Shown: piece by piece, positions 17,510-26,959 of the stretch | How the letters are laid out: each line of letters begins with the position of its first letter | How positions within the stretch are numbered: position 1 is the first letter of the stretch | Assembly (NCBI GenBank): GCA_005885555.1 | Contig: VAWN01000035.1 | Coordinates: forward strand, 1 to 64,000 | Direction: 5' to 3' | DNA: 64,000 nt | Source of the DNA: Actinomycetota bacterium | Lineage (GTDB): Bacteria; Actinomycetota; Actinomycetes; Mycobacteriales; Micromonosporaceae | Translations under genes and position numbers: made by a program | Notes under the pieces: model-generated | Told to the model about the DNA's origin: nothing | Database searches by the model: none | Seen by the model: the letters and a program-made list of their open reading frames with translations, nothing else

Positions 17510-18805
17510 CTACCTGGAGTACCGGATCAAACCGACCTGCCGACCGACGTTGACGAAGAGCCCGTCGTCGGCGTAGCCGAGCACGGTCGCCGCGCTGGAC
17601 ACGTCGGCCAGTACCGCACCGCCCGCCGACACGACCGTCAGCCGGGCCGTCGCCAGGTCGGTGAACACCACCACGCCGGGACCGAGCGCCACCCCGGCAT
17701 CGCGCGCCGCCGGCCGGGTCCACCGGGTCGCGCCACTGCCGACCGAGACGGCCCGCACCGCCTTGCGGTCCGCGGTACGCACCAGCGCCAGCGCGCCGTC
17801 GGTGTCCAACAGCTTCTCTCCGGTACCGGCACGGAAGACCTCGTCCCCGGTCGCCGGATCGAGCAGCACGTCGCGCCCGTCCGGGCTGCGCGCCGCAAGG
17901 AGCCCGCCGCCACCGGGCGGGTTGGTGCGCTCGTCGCAGCCGTCGGCGTTGGCGGTCCGCAGGTCGTACCCGTCGCGCCGCCACACCAGCCGGTCTCCGG
18001 CCGGGTCGCGCCCCTCCGCGCTCAGCGTGCACTTACCGCGCTTGGCGTCCCCGCGCGACACCACCACCCGGGTACCGGCGACGGAGAACCACGCGGCCGG
18101 CGTGGAACGGTACGCCTGCGGCCGGGTACCGGTGACCGTGTCGACCACCTGTACCGCGTCGCCGACCGGGAACCCCAGCAGCGCCGGCGCCGGCCCGGGT
18201 GCGTGGTTGACCGGACCGAGCGGCCGCGGCCCGACCAGTTGCCGGTTCGCGCCACCGAGCGGGCGCGCGTCGCCGGACAGGGCCACCTGCCAGCGCACCG
18301 AACCGCCCCGCGGTGCGCGGCCGGTCAGCACGCAGACCACCCCCCGCGGGCACGAGATGCCGACGATCAGATCGCTGAATGTCCATGCGCCGACGGCATG
18401 GGGATCCGACCAGCGCACGTTTCCGGTGGCGGGATCGAGGGCCTGGTACCCCTGACCGGGTTGCCCCGCAACGACGACGGCGCCGGCGCCGGACCCGGCG
18501 ACCGCGCCCCACGCGACGGAGCGGGTCCACACCGGCGCGCCCCCATCGAGTGCGTACCCGCCGACCGTGCCGCCGGAGTCGATCACCGCGACGCCGCCCG
18601 CGGCGACCGCCCACGACGGCTGGTCGCCGATGCGTGCCGTCCACGCGGGCGCCGGCTGGGCCAGGGTCTGGCTGCGGTTCAGCCAGTTCTGCACCGCCGG
18701 CAGCGGGTTGCGGCCGGTGGCGACCACGTAGGTGACGCCGAGCGCCAACAGCCCGACGACACCGAGGGCGGCTTCGAACCGGCCGATGGCTCTCCCGTTC
18801 GCCAC
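17510..18805 (-). CDS. Membrane-anchored PQQ-like beta-propeller protein
   Basis: A 431-residue protein with an N-terminal signal anchor, [17 protein letters not shown], at about 13-29. The rest is a secreted domain of repeated propeller blades with alternating D/G-x-V-x-W motifs, for example [15 protein letters not shown] and [15 protein letters not shown]. It has the look of the PQQ-like or YVTN propellers. No catalytic residues stand out, and it probably mediates binding. It is the first of two such proteins in the window, with 23708-24913. It starts 10 bases from the class I fumarase start region but is probably transcribed first. Confidence 0.7.
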   Translation of the reverse strand: MANGRAIGRFEAALGVVGLLALGVTYVVATGRNPLPAVQNWLNRSQTLAQPAPAWTARIGDQPSWAVAAGGVAVIDSGGTVGGYALDGGAPVWTRSVAWGAVAGSGAGAVVVAGQPGQGYQALDPATGNVRWSDPHAVGAWTFSDLIVGISCPRGVVCVLTGRAPRGGSVRWQVALSGDARPLGGANRQLVGPRPLGPVNHAPGPAPALLGFPVGDAVQVVDTVTGTRPQAYRSTPAAWFSVAGTRVVVSRGDAKRGKCTLSAEGRDPAGDRLVWRRDGYDLRTANADGCDERTNPPGGGGLLAARSPDGRDVLLDPATGDEVFRAGTGEKLLDTDGALALVRTADRKAVRAVSVGSGATRWTRPAARDAGVALGPGVVVFTDLATARLTVVSAGGAVLADVSSAATVLGYADDGLFVNVGRQVGLIRYSR

Positions 18806-18868
18806 GCGATCACGGTAGCGATCAATGGTCGCGGGGGACGGCTCCCGCGCCGGGCGAGCGTGCGGCGG

Positions 18869-19282
18869 TCAGAGCGCGTGGAAGAACGCGCGGATGGCGA
18901 TCCGCACGATGATGATCAGGATGACGGCGCCGACCGCGGCACCGATCCGCCAGCCGAGCGAGCTGCCCCGGCCCGGCCGGCCGAACTGCTGCGGCGCGCC
19001 GTACTGCTGCGGCTGGCCGTACTGCTGCGGCGCGCCGTAGGGCGGTACCGGCGGATAGGCCGGCGGCTGTCCGGGCGGCGGGTAGCCCGGCGGCAGGGCG
19101 CCGTAGGGCTGCGCCGGTGGCGCGCCGTAGGGCTGCGCCGGCGGGGCGCTCTGCGGGGCCGGGTAGCCCGGCGGCGGGGCACCGTACGGCGGCTGCTGGG
19201 CCGGCGGATACGGCGGCTGGGCCGGCCGGTATGGCGGCGGGTAGCCGGGCGGGCCGCTCGGCGGGGTGGGATCCGGGTTCAC
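18869..19282 (-). CDS. Pro/Tyr/Gln-rich protein with C-terminal membrane helix
   Basis: A 137-residue low-complexity protein of PYGAPP and PPGYPPP repeats with one C-terminal membrane helix, WRIGAAVGAVILIIIVRIAI, at about 110-130. GTG 19282 overlaps the stop codon of the Lrp gene (GTGA), so it is probably translated with it. Tail-anchored Pro-rich proteins of this kind are widespread in Micromonosporaceae and have no assigned role. Confidence 0.6.
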   Translation of the reverse strand: MNPDPTPPSGPPGYPPPYRPAQPPYPPAQQPPYGAPPPGYPAPQSAPPAQPYGAPPAQPYGALPPGYPPPGQPPAYPPVPPYGAPQQYGQPQQYGAPQQFGRPGRGSSLGWRIGAAVGAVILIIIVRIAIRAFFHAL

Positions 19283-19833
19283 GGCCGCGATTCTGGCATG
19301 TCTGTCGAGATCTTGGACGCCTGTACCCCTTGCCGGGGGTGCTGGCGTCCAAGATCTCCCAGTCCGGCGGCCGCTTCGACGAGCGGCAGGGTGCGGTACG
19401 GGATCTGCTCGGCGAGCGCGATGATCGTCGAGGCGCGGACGATGCCGTCGTAGGCGACCACCTGGTCGATGACCCGCTGCAGGTCGGCGTTGGAGCGGGC
19501 GACGATGCGGCAGAGCAGGTCACCCGTCCCGGTGATCGTGTGCACCTCAAGGACCTCCGGGATGGTACCCAGATGCGCGGCCGCCGGGTCGTGCCCGCGG
19601 CTCTGTCGGATCTCCAGCGTGACGAAGGCGGTCACCCCGTACCCGAGCGCGGCCGGCGCGATGTCCGGCCCGTACCCGCGGATGACGCCCCGCTCGGTGA
19701 GCCGGTCGAGGCGGGCCTGGACGGTACCGCGGGCCACCTGGAGCCGGCGCGCGCACTCCAGTACCCCGATCCGGGGATGCGCGGTGAGCAGCGCGACCAG
19801 CCGGGCATCGAGACTGTCGATCGAGCGAGCCAT
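19279..19833 (-). CDS. Lrp/AsnC family regulator with a repeat-encoded C-terminal tail
   Basis: A 184-residue protein. The HTH is IGVLECARRLQVARGTVQARLDRL (about 22-45) and the ligand-binding RAM/AsnC domain contains FVTLEIRQSRGHDPAAAHL and ITGTGDLLCRIVARS. Normal members end near residue 150. Here the last 25-30 residues (QHPRQGVQASKISTDMP) are encoded by the 52-bp inverted repeat, which extends the frame to a stop overlapping the next gene. It is divergent from hpd and is a likely regulator of tyrosine degradation. A GACAAT box seven bases before the ATG suggests a leaderless transcript. Confidence 0.88.
   Translation of the reverse strand: MARSIDSLDARLVALLTAHPRIGVLECARRLQVARGTVQARLDRLTERGVIRGYGPDIAPAALGYGVTAFVTLEIRQSRGHDPAAAHLGTIPEVLEVHTITGTGDLLCRIVARSNADLQRVIDQVVAYDGIVRASTIIALAEQIPYRTLPLVEAAAGLGDLGRQHPRQGVQASKISTDMPESRP
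19307..19358. repeat. 52-bp dispersed inverted repeat, copy 2
   Basis: The arms are the same as in copy 1 at 12198 and the spacer is also 26 bases. The reverse complement of this copy is almost identical to copy 1. It lies inside the 3' coding end of the Lrp-type gene, which it extends. Confidence 0.9.
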
Positions 19834-19835
19834 GT

Positions 19836-21079
<1,244 letters not shown>

Positions 21080-21089
21080 CACTTACTGC

Positions 21090-21662
21090 GTGACCCAGCC
21101 ACCTCCCGGATACCCGCCGCAGGGGTACCCGCCACCGGCCGGCTACCGGCCCGCGCCGGTAGCCCCCAACGGCGCGCCGCTCGCCGACTTCGGCCAGCGG
21201 TTGCTCGCCTACGTCATCGACACGTTGATCCTGTCCGCGGTGCTGCTGATTCCGATCATCGTCATCCTCGCGGTGTTCATCCCGATGATCATCCACGCGA
21301 CCGGCAACGCGCCGGCCGGCGAGGTCAACGTCGGCCCGATCATCGGCGCCTACCTCCTGACGATCTTCGTGCTGATCGTTCTGTCGTTCGCGCTCCGGTA
21401 CCTGTACCTGGTGGTCTACCTGGTGGGCCACGGTGGGCAGACGATCGGCAAGCGGGCGATGAAGATCCGCGTCGTCCGGCTCGCCGACGGCGGGCCGGTC
21501 GACGCGAGCCTGGCCACCCGGCGCTGGCTCGTCGAGGTGGGGTGCGGCCTGATCGGCGTGGTCGCCCTGCTCGACGGCCTGTGGCAGCTGTGGGACCAGC
21601 CGTACCGGCAGTGCCTGCACGACAAGTGGCCGCAGACCGTCGTCGTCAAGGTGCCCGCATGA
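21090..21662 (+). CDS. RDD family membrane protein
   Basis: A 190-residue integral membrane protein. A short Pro/Tyr-rich start is followed by the RDD domain, with LADFGQRLLAYVIDTLILS (Arg, Asp), two to three membrane helices, and GHGGQTIGKRAMKIRVV with the closing DKWPQTVVV. It starts 10 bases after hpd and overlaps the next RDD gene by four bases, so the three are likely one operon. RDD proteins are putative transporters or scaffold proteins. The substrate is unknown. Confidence 0.8.
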   Translation: MTQPPPGYPPQGYPPPAGYRPAPVAPNGAPLADFGQRLLAYVIDTLILSAVLLIPIIVILAVFIPMIIHATGNAPAGEVNVGPIIGAYLLTIFVLIVLSFALRYLYLVVYLVGHGGQTIGKRAMKIRVVRLADGGPVDASLATRRWLVEVGCGLIGVVALLDGLWQLWDQPYRQCLHDKWPQTVVVKVPA

Positions 21663-22669
21663 GCGAGATCGCGCCCGGCTGGTACAAGGATCCCGCCGAG
21701 CCGAGCACCCAGCGGTACTGGGACGGTGACGGCTGGATCGGCGACCCGCTGCCGGCCGACGTCCCGGCGCCGACCGGCCCGCCCCCCGCGACCGCCAACG
21801 CCGACAAGGCCGCCAACGCGGCCAGGGCGGTCAAGCGGCCCGCGCCGGCCCGCCCGCCCGGCACCGCGCCACCGCCACCGGGCACCGCCCCACCACCGCA
21901 CCGCGCACAGCCGTCACTCCACCCGCAGCCCCCGCCCCACCCGCAGCCCCAGCCCGGCCGCCAGCCGCACCCGCAGCCCCAGCCCGGCCCGCAGCCGCCG
22001 CCGGGGGTACCGTTGCCGCCCGGCGTCCAGTGGATCGGCGGGATACCGTTCGTCCTGGCCCGCCCGCGCCCGCACGGCCTGCCGGTCGCCCCGCTCGGCC
22101 TGCGGTTCCTGGCCCGGCTCATCGACTTCGGCGCACTGCTCGGGCTGAGCCTGGTCGCCAACAGCTGGCTGCTGTACCTGTTCGTCTCCGACTTCGGCCC
22201 GTACGCCAGCGCGTTCCTCAAGGCGGCCCAGGCGGGCTCCAAGGCGGCGCAGCCGGCAATTCCCGACGGAATCAAGTACACGTTCACCCTCCTACCGCTT
22301 ATCGTCGTCCTGGTGTGGCTGGCCTACGAGGTACCGGCGATCGCGCAGAGTGGACAGACGTACGGCAAGCGCATCGTCGGCATCAAGGTGATGGCGCTGG
22401 AAGGCACCCAGCCGCTCGGCTTCGCCCGCGCGCTGCGCCGGTGGAACCCGCTGGCGCTGCCGGTCCTGCTGTGGACCTGCGGGCTGGGCTTCGTTCTCCA
22501 GTTCGTCGACTCGATCTCGCCGTGCTTCGGCGGCCCGTTACACCTCGCGCTGCACGACCGCACCGCCGCGACCGTGGTTGTCCACAGTGGACGGAAGGGC
22601 CACGAGATCACTCCCCTGCCCACCCCGGAGAACCTGCCCACCCCGGAGAAGACCGGAGAGCAACGATGA
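21659..22669 (+). CDS. DUF2510-RDD domain membrane protein
   Basis: A 336-residue protein. It begins with a DUF2510 motif, PGWYKDPAEPSTQRYWDGDGW (residues 6-26), followed by a long Pro/Gln/His linker (40-130). The RDD domain comes last, with LRFLARLIDFGALLGLSLV, two further helices and QTYGKRIVGIKVMAL. The ATG overlaps the previous stop by four bases, and its own stop overlaps the next start by four, so the genes are coupled. DUF2510 is a small membrane-proximal tryptophan motif of actinobacterial envelope proteins. Function unknown. Confidence 0.8.
   Translation: MSEIAPGWYKDPAEPSTQRYWDGDGWIGDPLPADVPAPTGPPPATANADKAANAARAVKRPAPARPPGTAPPPPGTAPPPHRAQPSLHPQPPPHPQPQPGRQPHPQPQPGPQPPPGVPLPPGVQWIGGIPFVLARPRPHGLPVAPLGLRFLARLIDFGALLGLSLVANSWLLYLFVSDFGPYASAFLKAAQAGSKAAQPAIPDGIKYTFTLLPLIVVLVWLAYEVPAIAQSGQTYGKRIVGIKVMALEGTQPLGFARALRRWNPLALPVLLWTCGLGFVLQFVDSISPCFGGPLHLALHDRTAATVVVHSGRKGHEITPLPTPENLPTPEKTGEQR
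22580..22592. repeat. Palindromic word GTCCACAGTGGAC
   Basis: An exact copy in the DUF2510-RDD gene, here read as V-H-S-G. This is a different frame from the copies that encode STVD. Confidence 0.7.
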
Positions 22670-23721
22670 GCCTGACCCGCCCGGACCTCGACGCGCTGCC
22701 CTCGTACGTGCCCGGCCGCTCGGTACCCGGTGCCATCAAGCTGGCCAGCAACGAGGTGCCGTACGGTCCGCTGCCCGGCGTGGTGGAGGCGATCGCCGAG
22801 GCGGCGGCGGGCAGCCACCGGTACCCGGACATGGGCGTCGTGGCGCTGCGCGAGAAGCTGGCCGCGCGTCTCGGCGTCGACCCGCAGCGGGTCAGCACCG
22901 GCTGCGGTTCCGTCGCACTGGCCGAGCATCTGGTACGCGCGACCACGCTGGGGCCGCAGGACGAGGTGCTGTACTCGTGGCGCTCCTTCGAGGCGTACCC
23001 CATCATCACCGCGGCGGGCGGCGCGACCAGCGTCCGGGTACCCAACCGGCCGGACCACAGCCACGACCTCGCGGCGATGGCGGCGGCGCTGACCCCGCGC
23101 ACCCGCCTGGTGTTCGTCTGCAACCCCAACAACCCGACCGGTACCGTGGTGCGCCGGGCCGAGCTCGACGCGTTCCTCGACGCGGTGCCGCCGACCACGC
23201 TCGTCGTCCTCGACGAGGCCTACCGCGAGTTCGTCACCGACGCGGACGTGCCCGACGGCCTTGCCGCGTATGGCGACGAGCCCAACGTCGTAGTGCTGCG
23301 CACGCTGTCCAAGGCGTGGGGCATGGCCGGGCTGCGGATCGGGTACGCCGTCGCGTCGCCCGCGGTCTCCGACGCCATCCGCAAGGTGGTCACGCCGTTC
23401 TCCGCGTCGGGTGTGGCGCAGGCGGCCGGGCTCGCCGCGCTGGACCAGGAGGCGGAGATGCGCCGCCGGGCCGTGCTGGTGGTCGCCGAACGCGAGCGGG
23501 TGCAGGCCGCGCTGCAGAAGCTCCTGCCGGAGGTACCCGACACCCAGGCGAACTTCGTCTGGCTGCCGCTTCGGGAACGGTCCTTCGACTTCGCCGCCGC
23601 CTGCGAGCGGATGGGCTTGATCGTCCGCCCGTTCCCCGAGGGGGTACGGGTGACCATCGGTACCCCGGAGGAGAACGACCAGTTCCTCGCCGCCGCCGAG
23701 GCAGCGCTCAACTCCCCGTGA
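22666..23721 (+). CDS. Histidinol-phosphate / aromatic aminotransferase (HisC/Pat family)
   Basis: A 351-residue fold-type I PLP enzyme. NPNNPTGTVV, VVLDEAYREF (PLP-binding Asp and Tyr) and the Schiff-base lysine region LRTLSKAWGMAGLRIGYAV are clear. Family members act on histidinol phosphate or aromatic amino acids. Its place at the end of the hpd operon favours a tyrosine/phenylalanine aminotransferase feeding 4-hydroxyphenylpyruvate to Hpd. The start overlaps the DUF2510-RDD stop by four bases. Its 3' end overlaps the convergent PQQ-like gene by 14 bases. Confidence 0.85.
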   Translation: MSLTRPDLDALPSYVPGRSVPGAIKLASNEVPYGPLPGVVEAIAEAAAGSHRYPDMGVVALREKLAARLGVDPQRVSTGCGSVALAEHLVRATTLGPQDEVLYSWRSFEAYPIITAAGGATSVRVPNRPDHSHDLAAMAAALTPRTRLVFVCNPNNPTGTVVRRAELDAFLDAVPPTTLVVLDEAYREFVTDADVPDGLAAYGDEPNVVVLRTLSKAWGMAGLRIGYAVASPAVSDAIRKVVTPFSASGVAQAAGLAALDQEAEMRRRAVLVVAERERVQAALQKLLPEVPDTQANFVWLPLRERSFDFAAACERMGLIVRPFPEGVRVTIGTPEENDQFLAAAEAALNSP

Positions 23722-24913
23722 GGAGCACCGTCGGGAACGGGTAGTAGTACTGGCTGTCCTTCTGGTCGGGCCGTCCCCCGGGCAGCAGCCGCTCGATCGC
23801 CACGAACCCGTTGGCCGCGTACACGTGCCCGGGTACCCACGGCTTGTGCCCGTTGATGACGTTGGCCGGGTACCCGCTGCGCTCCAGCCCGGTCTGTGAC
23901 TCCAGGTTGAACAGGTTGCCGTCCGGCGTGACGACGTGCACGAGACCGGGTTCGGTCGCGACGATCTGCGTGCCGGCGGGTACCGTGCCGGATCCCGGCC
24001 ACGACCACGCGGGCGCACCGGTGCGCGCGTCGTGCGCCACCACGTGCCCGTCGAGCAGGTGCACGACGAGGTCGCCGGCCAGCCGGACACCCGGCCCGGT
24101 CAGGTACGGCGCCGGGGCGAACCCGCCGTCCTCGCCGATCAGCCAGCCGCCGCCCGGTCCGGCGACGCCCGTGCAGCCCTGGCGGCCGACGGTGCAGCCG
24201 ACCGGCTGCATGGACTGCGGCGCGGGCAGCCGGTTGACGCGATGACCGTCCGCCGCGAGATAAACGTCCATTGTGGACGGTTGCCCGCACCGGTCGACGA
24301 CCACGACCTCACGCGGCACGGTGAACAGGCTGCGGCACTCCGGCCGGTCGCTGAACGGCTTGTGCCACAATGGTTTCCCGGTACCGGTGTCGAACGCGGT
24401 CAGCTCCCCGTCCTGCTGCGTCGAGATGACGGTCGCGGATGCGAGATACAGCCCCGGCGGCTCGTACACGGTGCCGGCACCCGTGCGGCGGCCGGCGTAT
24501 GCGGTCGCGTCAACGCCACCCTCGGCGCGCCAGGCGATCCGGCCGGTGTCCGGGTCGATCGCGACAAGCTCGCCGTCGGACCACTTCGACACCACGACGC
24601 GGTCGTCGGCGACCACGCCGACCAGTTGCGCCGGCCACCGGCGCAACGCCCACAGCGCGCTCGCCGGCGCGTCCATGTCCAGCGGACCGTCGGCCCAGAC
24701 CCGGTTCTGCGCGCCGTACACGCGCATCCGGGTGCCCACGAGCAGCGGCGCGTGCATCAGTTCGCCGTAGACCCGGCCCTCGACGGCGACGGGGGGCGGG
24801 AACGGGCCGCGGATGCGGTCCAGCGTGTCGCCGGGCGCGAACACCCGGACCGCGGCGAACACGGTCACCAGCAGCGCCGCCACCGCGCCGGCCACGAGCC
24901 GGTTCCGCCGCAT
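23708..24913 (-). CDS. Membrane-anchored PQQ-like beta-propeller protein
   Basis: A 401-residue protein with an N-terminal signal anchor (LVAGAVAALLVTVFAAVRVF, about 6-25). The secreted domain is made of propeller blades such as VAIDPDTGRIAWRAEG, TAFDTGTGKPLWHKPF and VAHDARTGAPAWSWPG. ATG 24913 is chosen; a GTG three bases upstream is possible. It follows fahA after 4 bases and is probably in the same operon, although no functional link to aromatic degradation is evident. Confidence 0.7.
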   Translation of the reverse strand: MRRNRLVAGAVAALLVTVFAAVRVFAPGDTLDRIRGPFPPPVAVEGRVYGELMHAPLLVGTRMRVYGAQNRVWADGPLDMDAPASALWALRRWPAQLVGVVADDRVVVSKWSDGELVAIDPDTGRIAWRAEGGVDATAYAGRRTGAGTVYEPPGLYLASATVISTQQDGELTAFDTGTGKPLWHKPFSDRPECRSLFTVPREVVVVDRCGQPSTMDVYLAADGHRVNRLPAPQSMQPVGCTVGRQGCTGVAGPGGGWLIGEDGGFAPAPYLTGPGVRLAGDLVVHLLDGHVVAHDARTGAPAWSWPGSGTVPAGTQIVATEPGLVHVVTPDGNLFNLESQTGLERSGYPANVINGHKPWVPGHVYAANGFVAIERLLPGGRPDQKDSQYYYPFPTVLLTGS

Positions 24914-24917
24914 CACC

Positions 24918-26030
24918 TCACCCCCTGAGCGGAACCACCCTACCTTCCACCGCGCCAAGGTCGACCACCCCGCCGTTCACCCCGGCGGCCCGGCCGCGGA
25001 TCGTGACGCTGTCCCCGTCGGCGAGGAACGCCCGGGTACCGCTGCCGGACAGCGCGACCGGTTCCCGCCCGCCCTCGGTCAGCTCCAGGAACGAGCCGAC
25101 CTGGTCGCGTCGCGGGCCGGAGATGGTGCCGGAGGCGAACAGGTCGCCGGTGCGCACGCTGGCGCCGTTGACGGTCAGGTGGGCCAGCTGCTGCGCGGGG
25201 GTCCAGTACAGGTCGCGGAACGGTGGCCGGGTCACCGGTACCCCGTTCCACTCCACGGTCAGCTCCACGTCGAAGGTGTACCGGTCCGCCTCGGTCAGGT
25301 ACTCCGCGACCGGCGGGTCCTGTTCCGGCGCGGACACCCGGGCCAACTCCGACAGCGGCACGATCCACGGCGACACGCTGGTCGCGAACGACTTGCCGAG
25401 GAACGGCCCGAGCGGCTGGTACTCCCACGACTGCAGGTCCCGCGCGGACCAGTCGTTGACCAGTACCACGCCGAACACGTGGGAGGTGAGGTCGCCGGTC
25501 GGCACCGGCTTGCCCAGCTGGCTGGGTACCCCGACGACGAACCCCAGCTCGGCCTCGATGTCCAGCCGCTGCGACGGTCCCACGTCACCCGGGCCGCGCT
25601 GCCCGGACGGGCGCACGATCGGGGTACCGGAGACGACGACGGTACCGGCCCGCCCGTGGTACCCCACCGGCAGGTGCCGCCAGTTCGGCAGGATCGGCGG
25701 CTGGCCGGGCCGGAAGATGCGCCCGACGTTGGCCGCGTGGTGTTCGGAGGAGTAGAAGTCCACGTAGTCGGCGACCCGGAACGGCAGCACCGGCTCGACC
25801 TCGTCCAGCGGTACGCACAGCCGGTCGGGAAGCTGCGCCGCCTGCTGTGCCACGACCGTCCACTGGGGAGGGCCGAGGGCGAGGAAGTCGTTGAGCGCGC
25901 CGTTCTGGAAGGTACCCAGCCCGTCGACCAGTTCCTCGCGCTCGGCCGCGGTCAGGTCGAAAACCGCGTCGCCGGTGCGGTACCCGATCCGGGTCCGTCC
26001 CTTGTGGACGAACACCCCGTACCCGGTCAC
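24918..26030 (-). CDS. fahA: Fumarylacetoacetase
   Basis: A 370-residue enzyme that cleaves fumarylacetoacetate, the last step of homogentisate degradation. Visible family features are VDFYSSEHHAANVGRIFRP with the catalytic His region, HLPVGYHGRAGTVVVSGTPI, and the metal-binding SQRLDIEAELGFVVG and VLVNDWSARDLQSWEY. GTG 26030 overlaps the stop of the upstream gene (GTGA). No maleylacetoacetate isomerase is seen in the window, so a glutathione-independent or mycothiol-dependent isomerase elsewhere must be assumed. Confidence 0.93.
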   Translation of the reverse strand: MTGYGVFVHKGRTRIGYRTGDAVFDLTAAEREELVDGLGTFQNGALNDFLALGPPQWTVVAQQAAQLPDRLCVPLDEVEPVLPFRVADYVDFYSSEHHAANVGRIFRPGQPPILPNWRHLPVGYHGRAGTVVVSGTPIVRPSGQRGPGDVGPSQRLDIEAELGFVVGVPSQLGKPVPTGDLTSHVFGVVLVNDWSARDLQSWEYQPLGPFLGKSFATSVSPWIVPLSELARVSAPEQDPPVAEYLTEADRYTFDVELTVEWNGVPVTRPPFRDLYWTPAQQLAHLTVNGASVRTGDLFASGTISGPRRDQVGSFLELTEGGREPVALSGSGTRAFLADGDSVTIRGRAAGVNGGVVDLGAVEGRVVPLRG

Positions 26031-26875
26031 GCCCGGGTTCCCGGCAGCAGGCCGAGCCGGGCCAGGTCCTGGACGGGTTCCAGGACACTGCAGCTGCCGA
26101 AGCTGATCCACAGTGGACGGTCGTCGTGCAGCAGCCGCCGGGTCGCCTCGATCAGCGGTACCGGATCGGTGATCGCCAGCGTGGCACCCACGTCGGCCAC
26201 CTCGGCACCCTGTACCGCCTGCATGGTGGCGACGAGCACGTTGAGGAAGCCGTGGTGGATGAACCCGGTCTCCGGGTCGGTGTGCCGGATCGCGTGGTGC
26301 AGCCCGGCGGTGAGCTTGAACGGCAGCTCGCGGTCGCGGCACGCGCAGATCACCGCGGCCAGCTCGATCGGCGTGGGGAACAGCTCCGCGGCCAGCCCCC
26401 CGGTGCGGAACTTGGCGGCCACCGGCAGGCCCTCCCGGCGCGCGTCGCCGAGCGCGTCCAGCGCGGAGAGGAGGCCGAAGGTCAGCGGTACCTCCGCATA
26501 GGCGCGCAACCCGTCGGACGGCCGCAGCAGGTCGAGCAGGGCGGCCACCCCGGGCTGCGGGTCCTCGCCGCGTTTGGCGACCGCGATCTCCACCTGGGCG
26601 ACCGCGGACGGCGCGGCGTCCAGTGCGGCGCGCAGCCCGGCGATGCCGGTGTCCGCGACCAGCCCGATCGCGAAGCCGTCGGTACCGCCGACCAGCTCGG
26701 CGAGCTGCCGGGTGGCCGAGGCGGGCACGAGCAGCGGACCGACCAGGTCGGCGTACCACGCGGAACGGTGCCGCCGATGGTCCTTGACCGCCTCGTGCAG
26801 CGGGACGCTCCCGGGGGGGTACACGGCGGCGTCGTCGACGAGGCGGGCGAAGACGACCGGCAGCGGTGTTGACAC
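26027..26875 (-). CDS. Conserved protein of the homogentisate operon
   Basis: A 282-residue cytosolic protein with no catalytic motif that I recognise. It starts STPLPVVFARLVDDAAVYPPG and contains AKFRTGGLAAELFPTPIELA and KLTAGLHHAIRH. The repeated beta-alpha look and KFRTGG/KLTAGLHH motifs suggest a TIM-barrel-like fold. It is translationally coupled to fahA and divergent from hmgA, so a role in tyrosine/homogentisate degradation is likely. A missing step such as maleylacetoacetate isomerisation is a possible but untested role. Confidence 0.7.
   Translation of the reverse strand: MSTPLPVVFARLVDDAAVYPPGSVPLHEAVKDHRRHRSAWYADLVGPLLVPASATRQLAELVGGTDGFAIGLVADTGIAGLRAALDAAPSAVAQVEIAVAKRGEDPQPGVAALLDLLRPSDGLRAYAEVPLTFGLLSALDALGDARREGLPVAAKFRTGGLAAELFPTPIELAAVICACRDRELPFKLTAGLHHAIRHTDPETGFIHHGFLNVLVATMQAVQGAEVADVGATLAITDPVPLIEATRRLLHDDRPLWISFGSCSVLEPVQDLARLGLLPGTRA
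26107..26118. repeat. Palindromic word TCCACAGTGGAC
   Basis: Lacks the first G of the 13-mer. Read on the minus strand it encodes R-P-L-W-I, a third reading frame relative to the other copies. Confidence 0.65.
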
Positions 26876-26888
26876 GGCTACCGAACAT

Positions 26889-26924
26889 ATCGGACGCTAC
26901 GAGAAACGGACAACAGCGTCCGAT
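26889..26924. promoter_or_regulatory. Inverted repeat operator between fahA operon and hmgA
   Basis: Perfect 10-base arms ATCGGACGCT and AGCGTCCGAT are separated by 16 bases, with an extra CGGAC half-site on each side of the second arm. The site lies between divergent genes of one pathway, so it is probably bound by the regulator of homogentisate degradation. The regulator is not identified. Confidence 0.6.
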
Positions 26925-26959
26925 TACCGGACGCGGGCGACCGAAAGGCGGCACCGTCG

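Noticed and set aside
18869-19282. Variable-number DNA repeat in the Pro/Tyr-rich gene
   Set aside because: The amino-acid repeats are degenerate at DNA level, with no constant unit.
24918-26954. A single 678-residue frame joining fahA to upstream sequence
   Set aside because: Only the part from GTG 26030 is FahA. The rest is out of frame with the real 26027-26875 protein.
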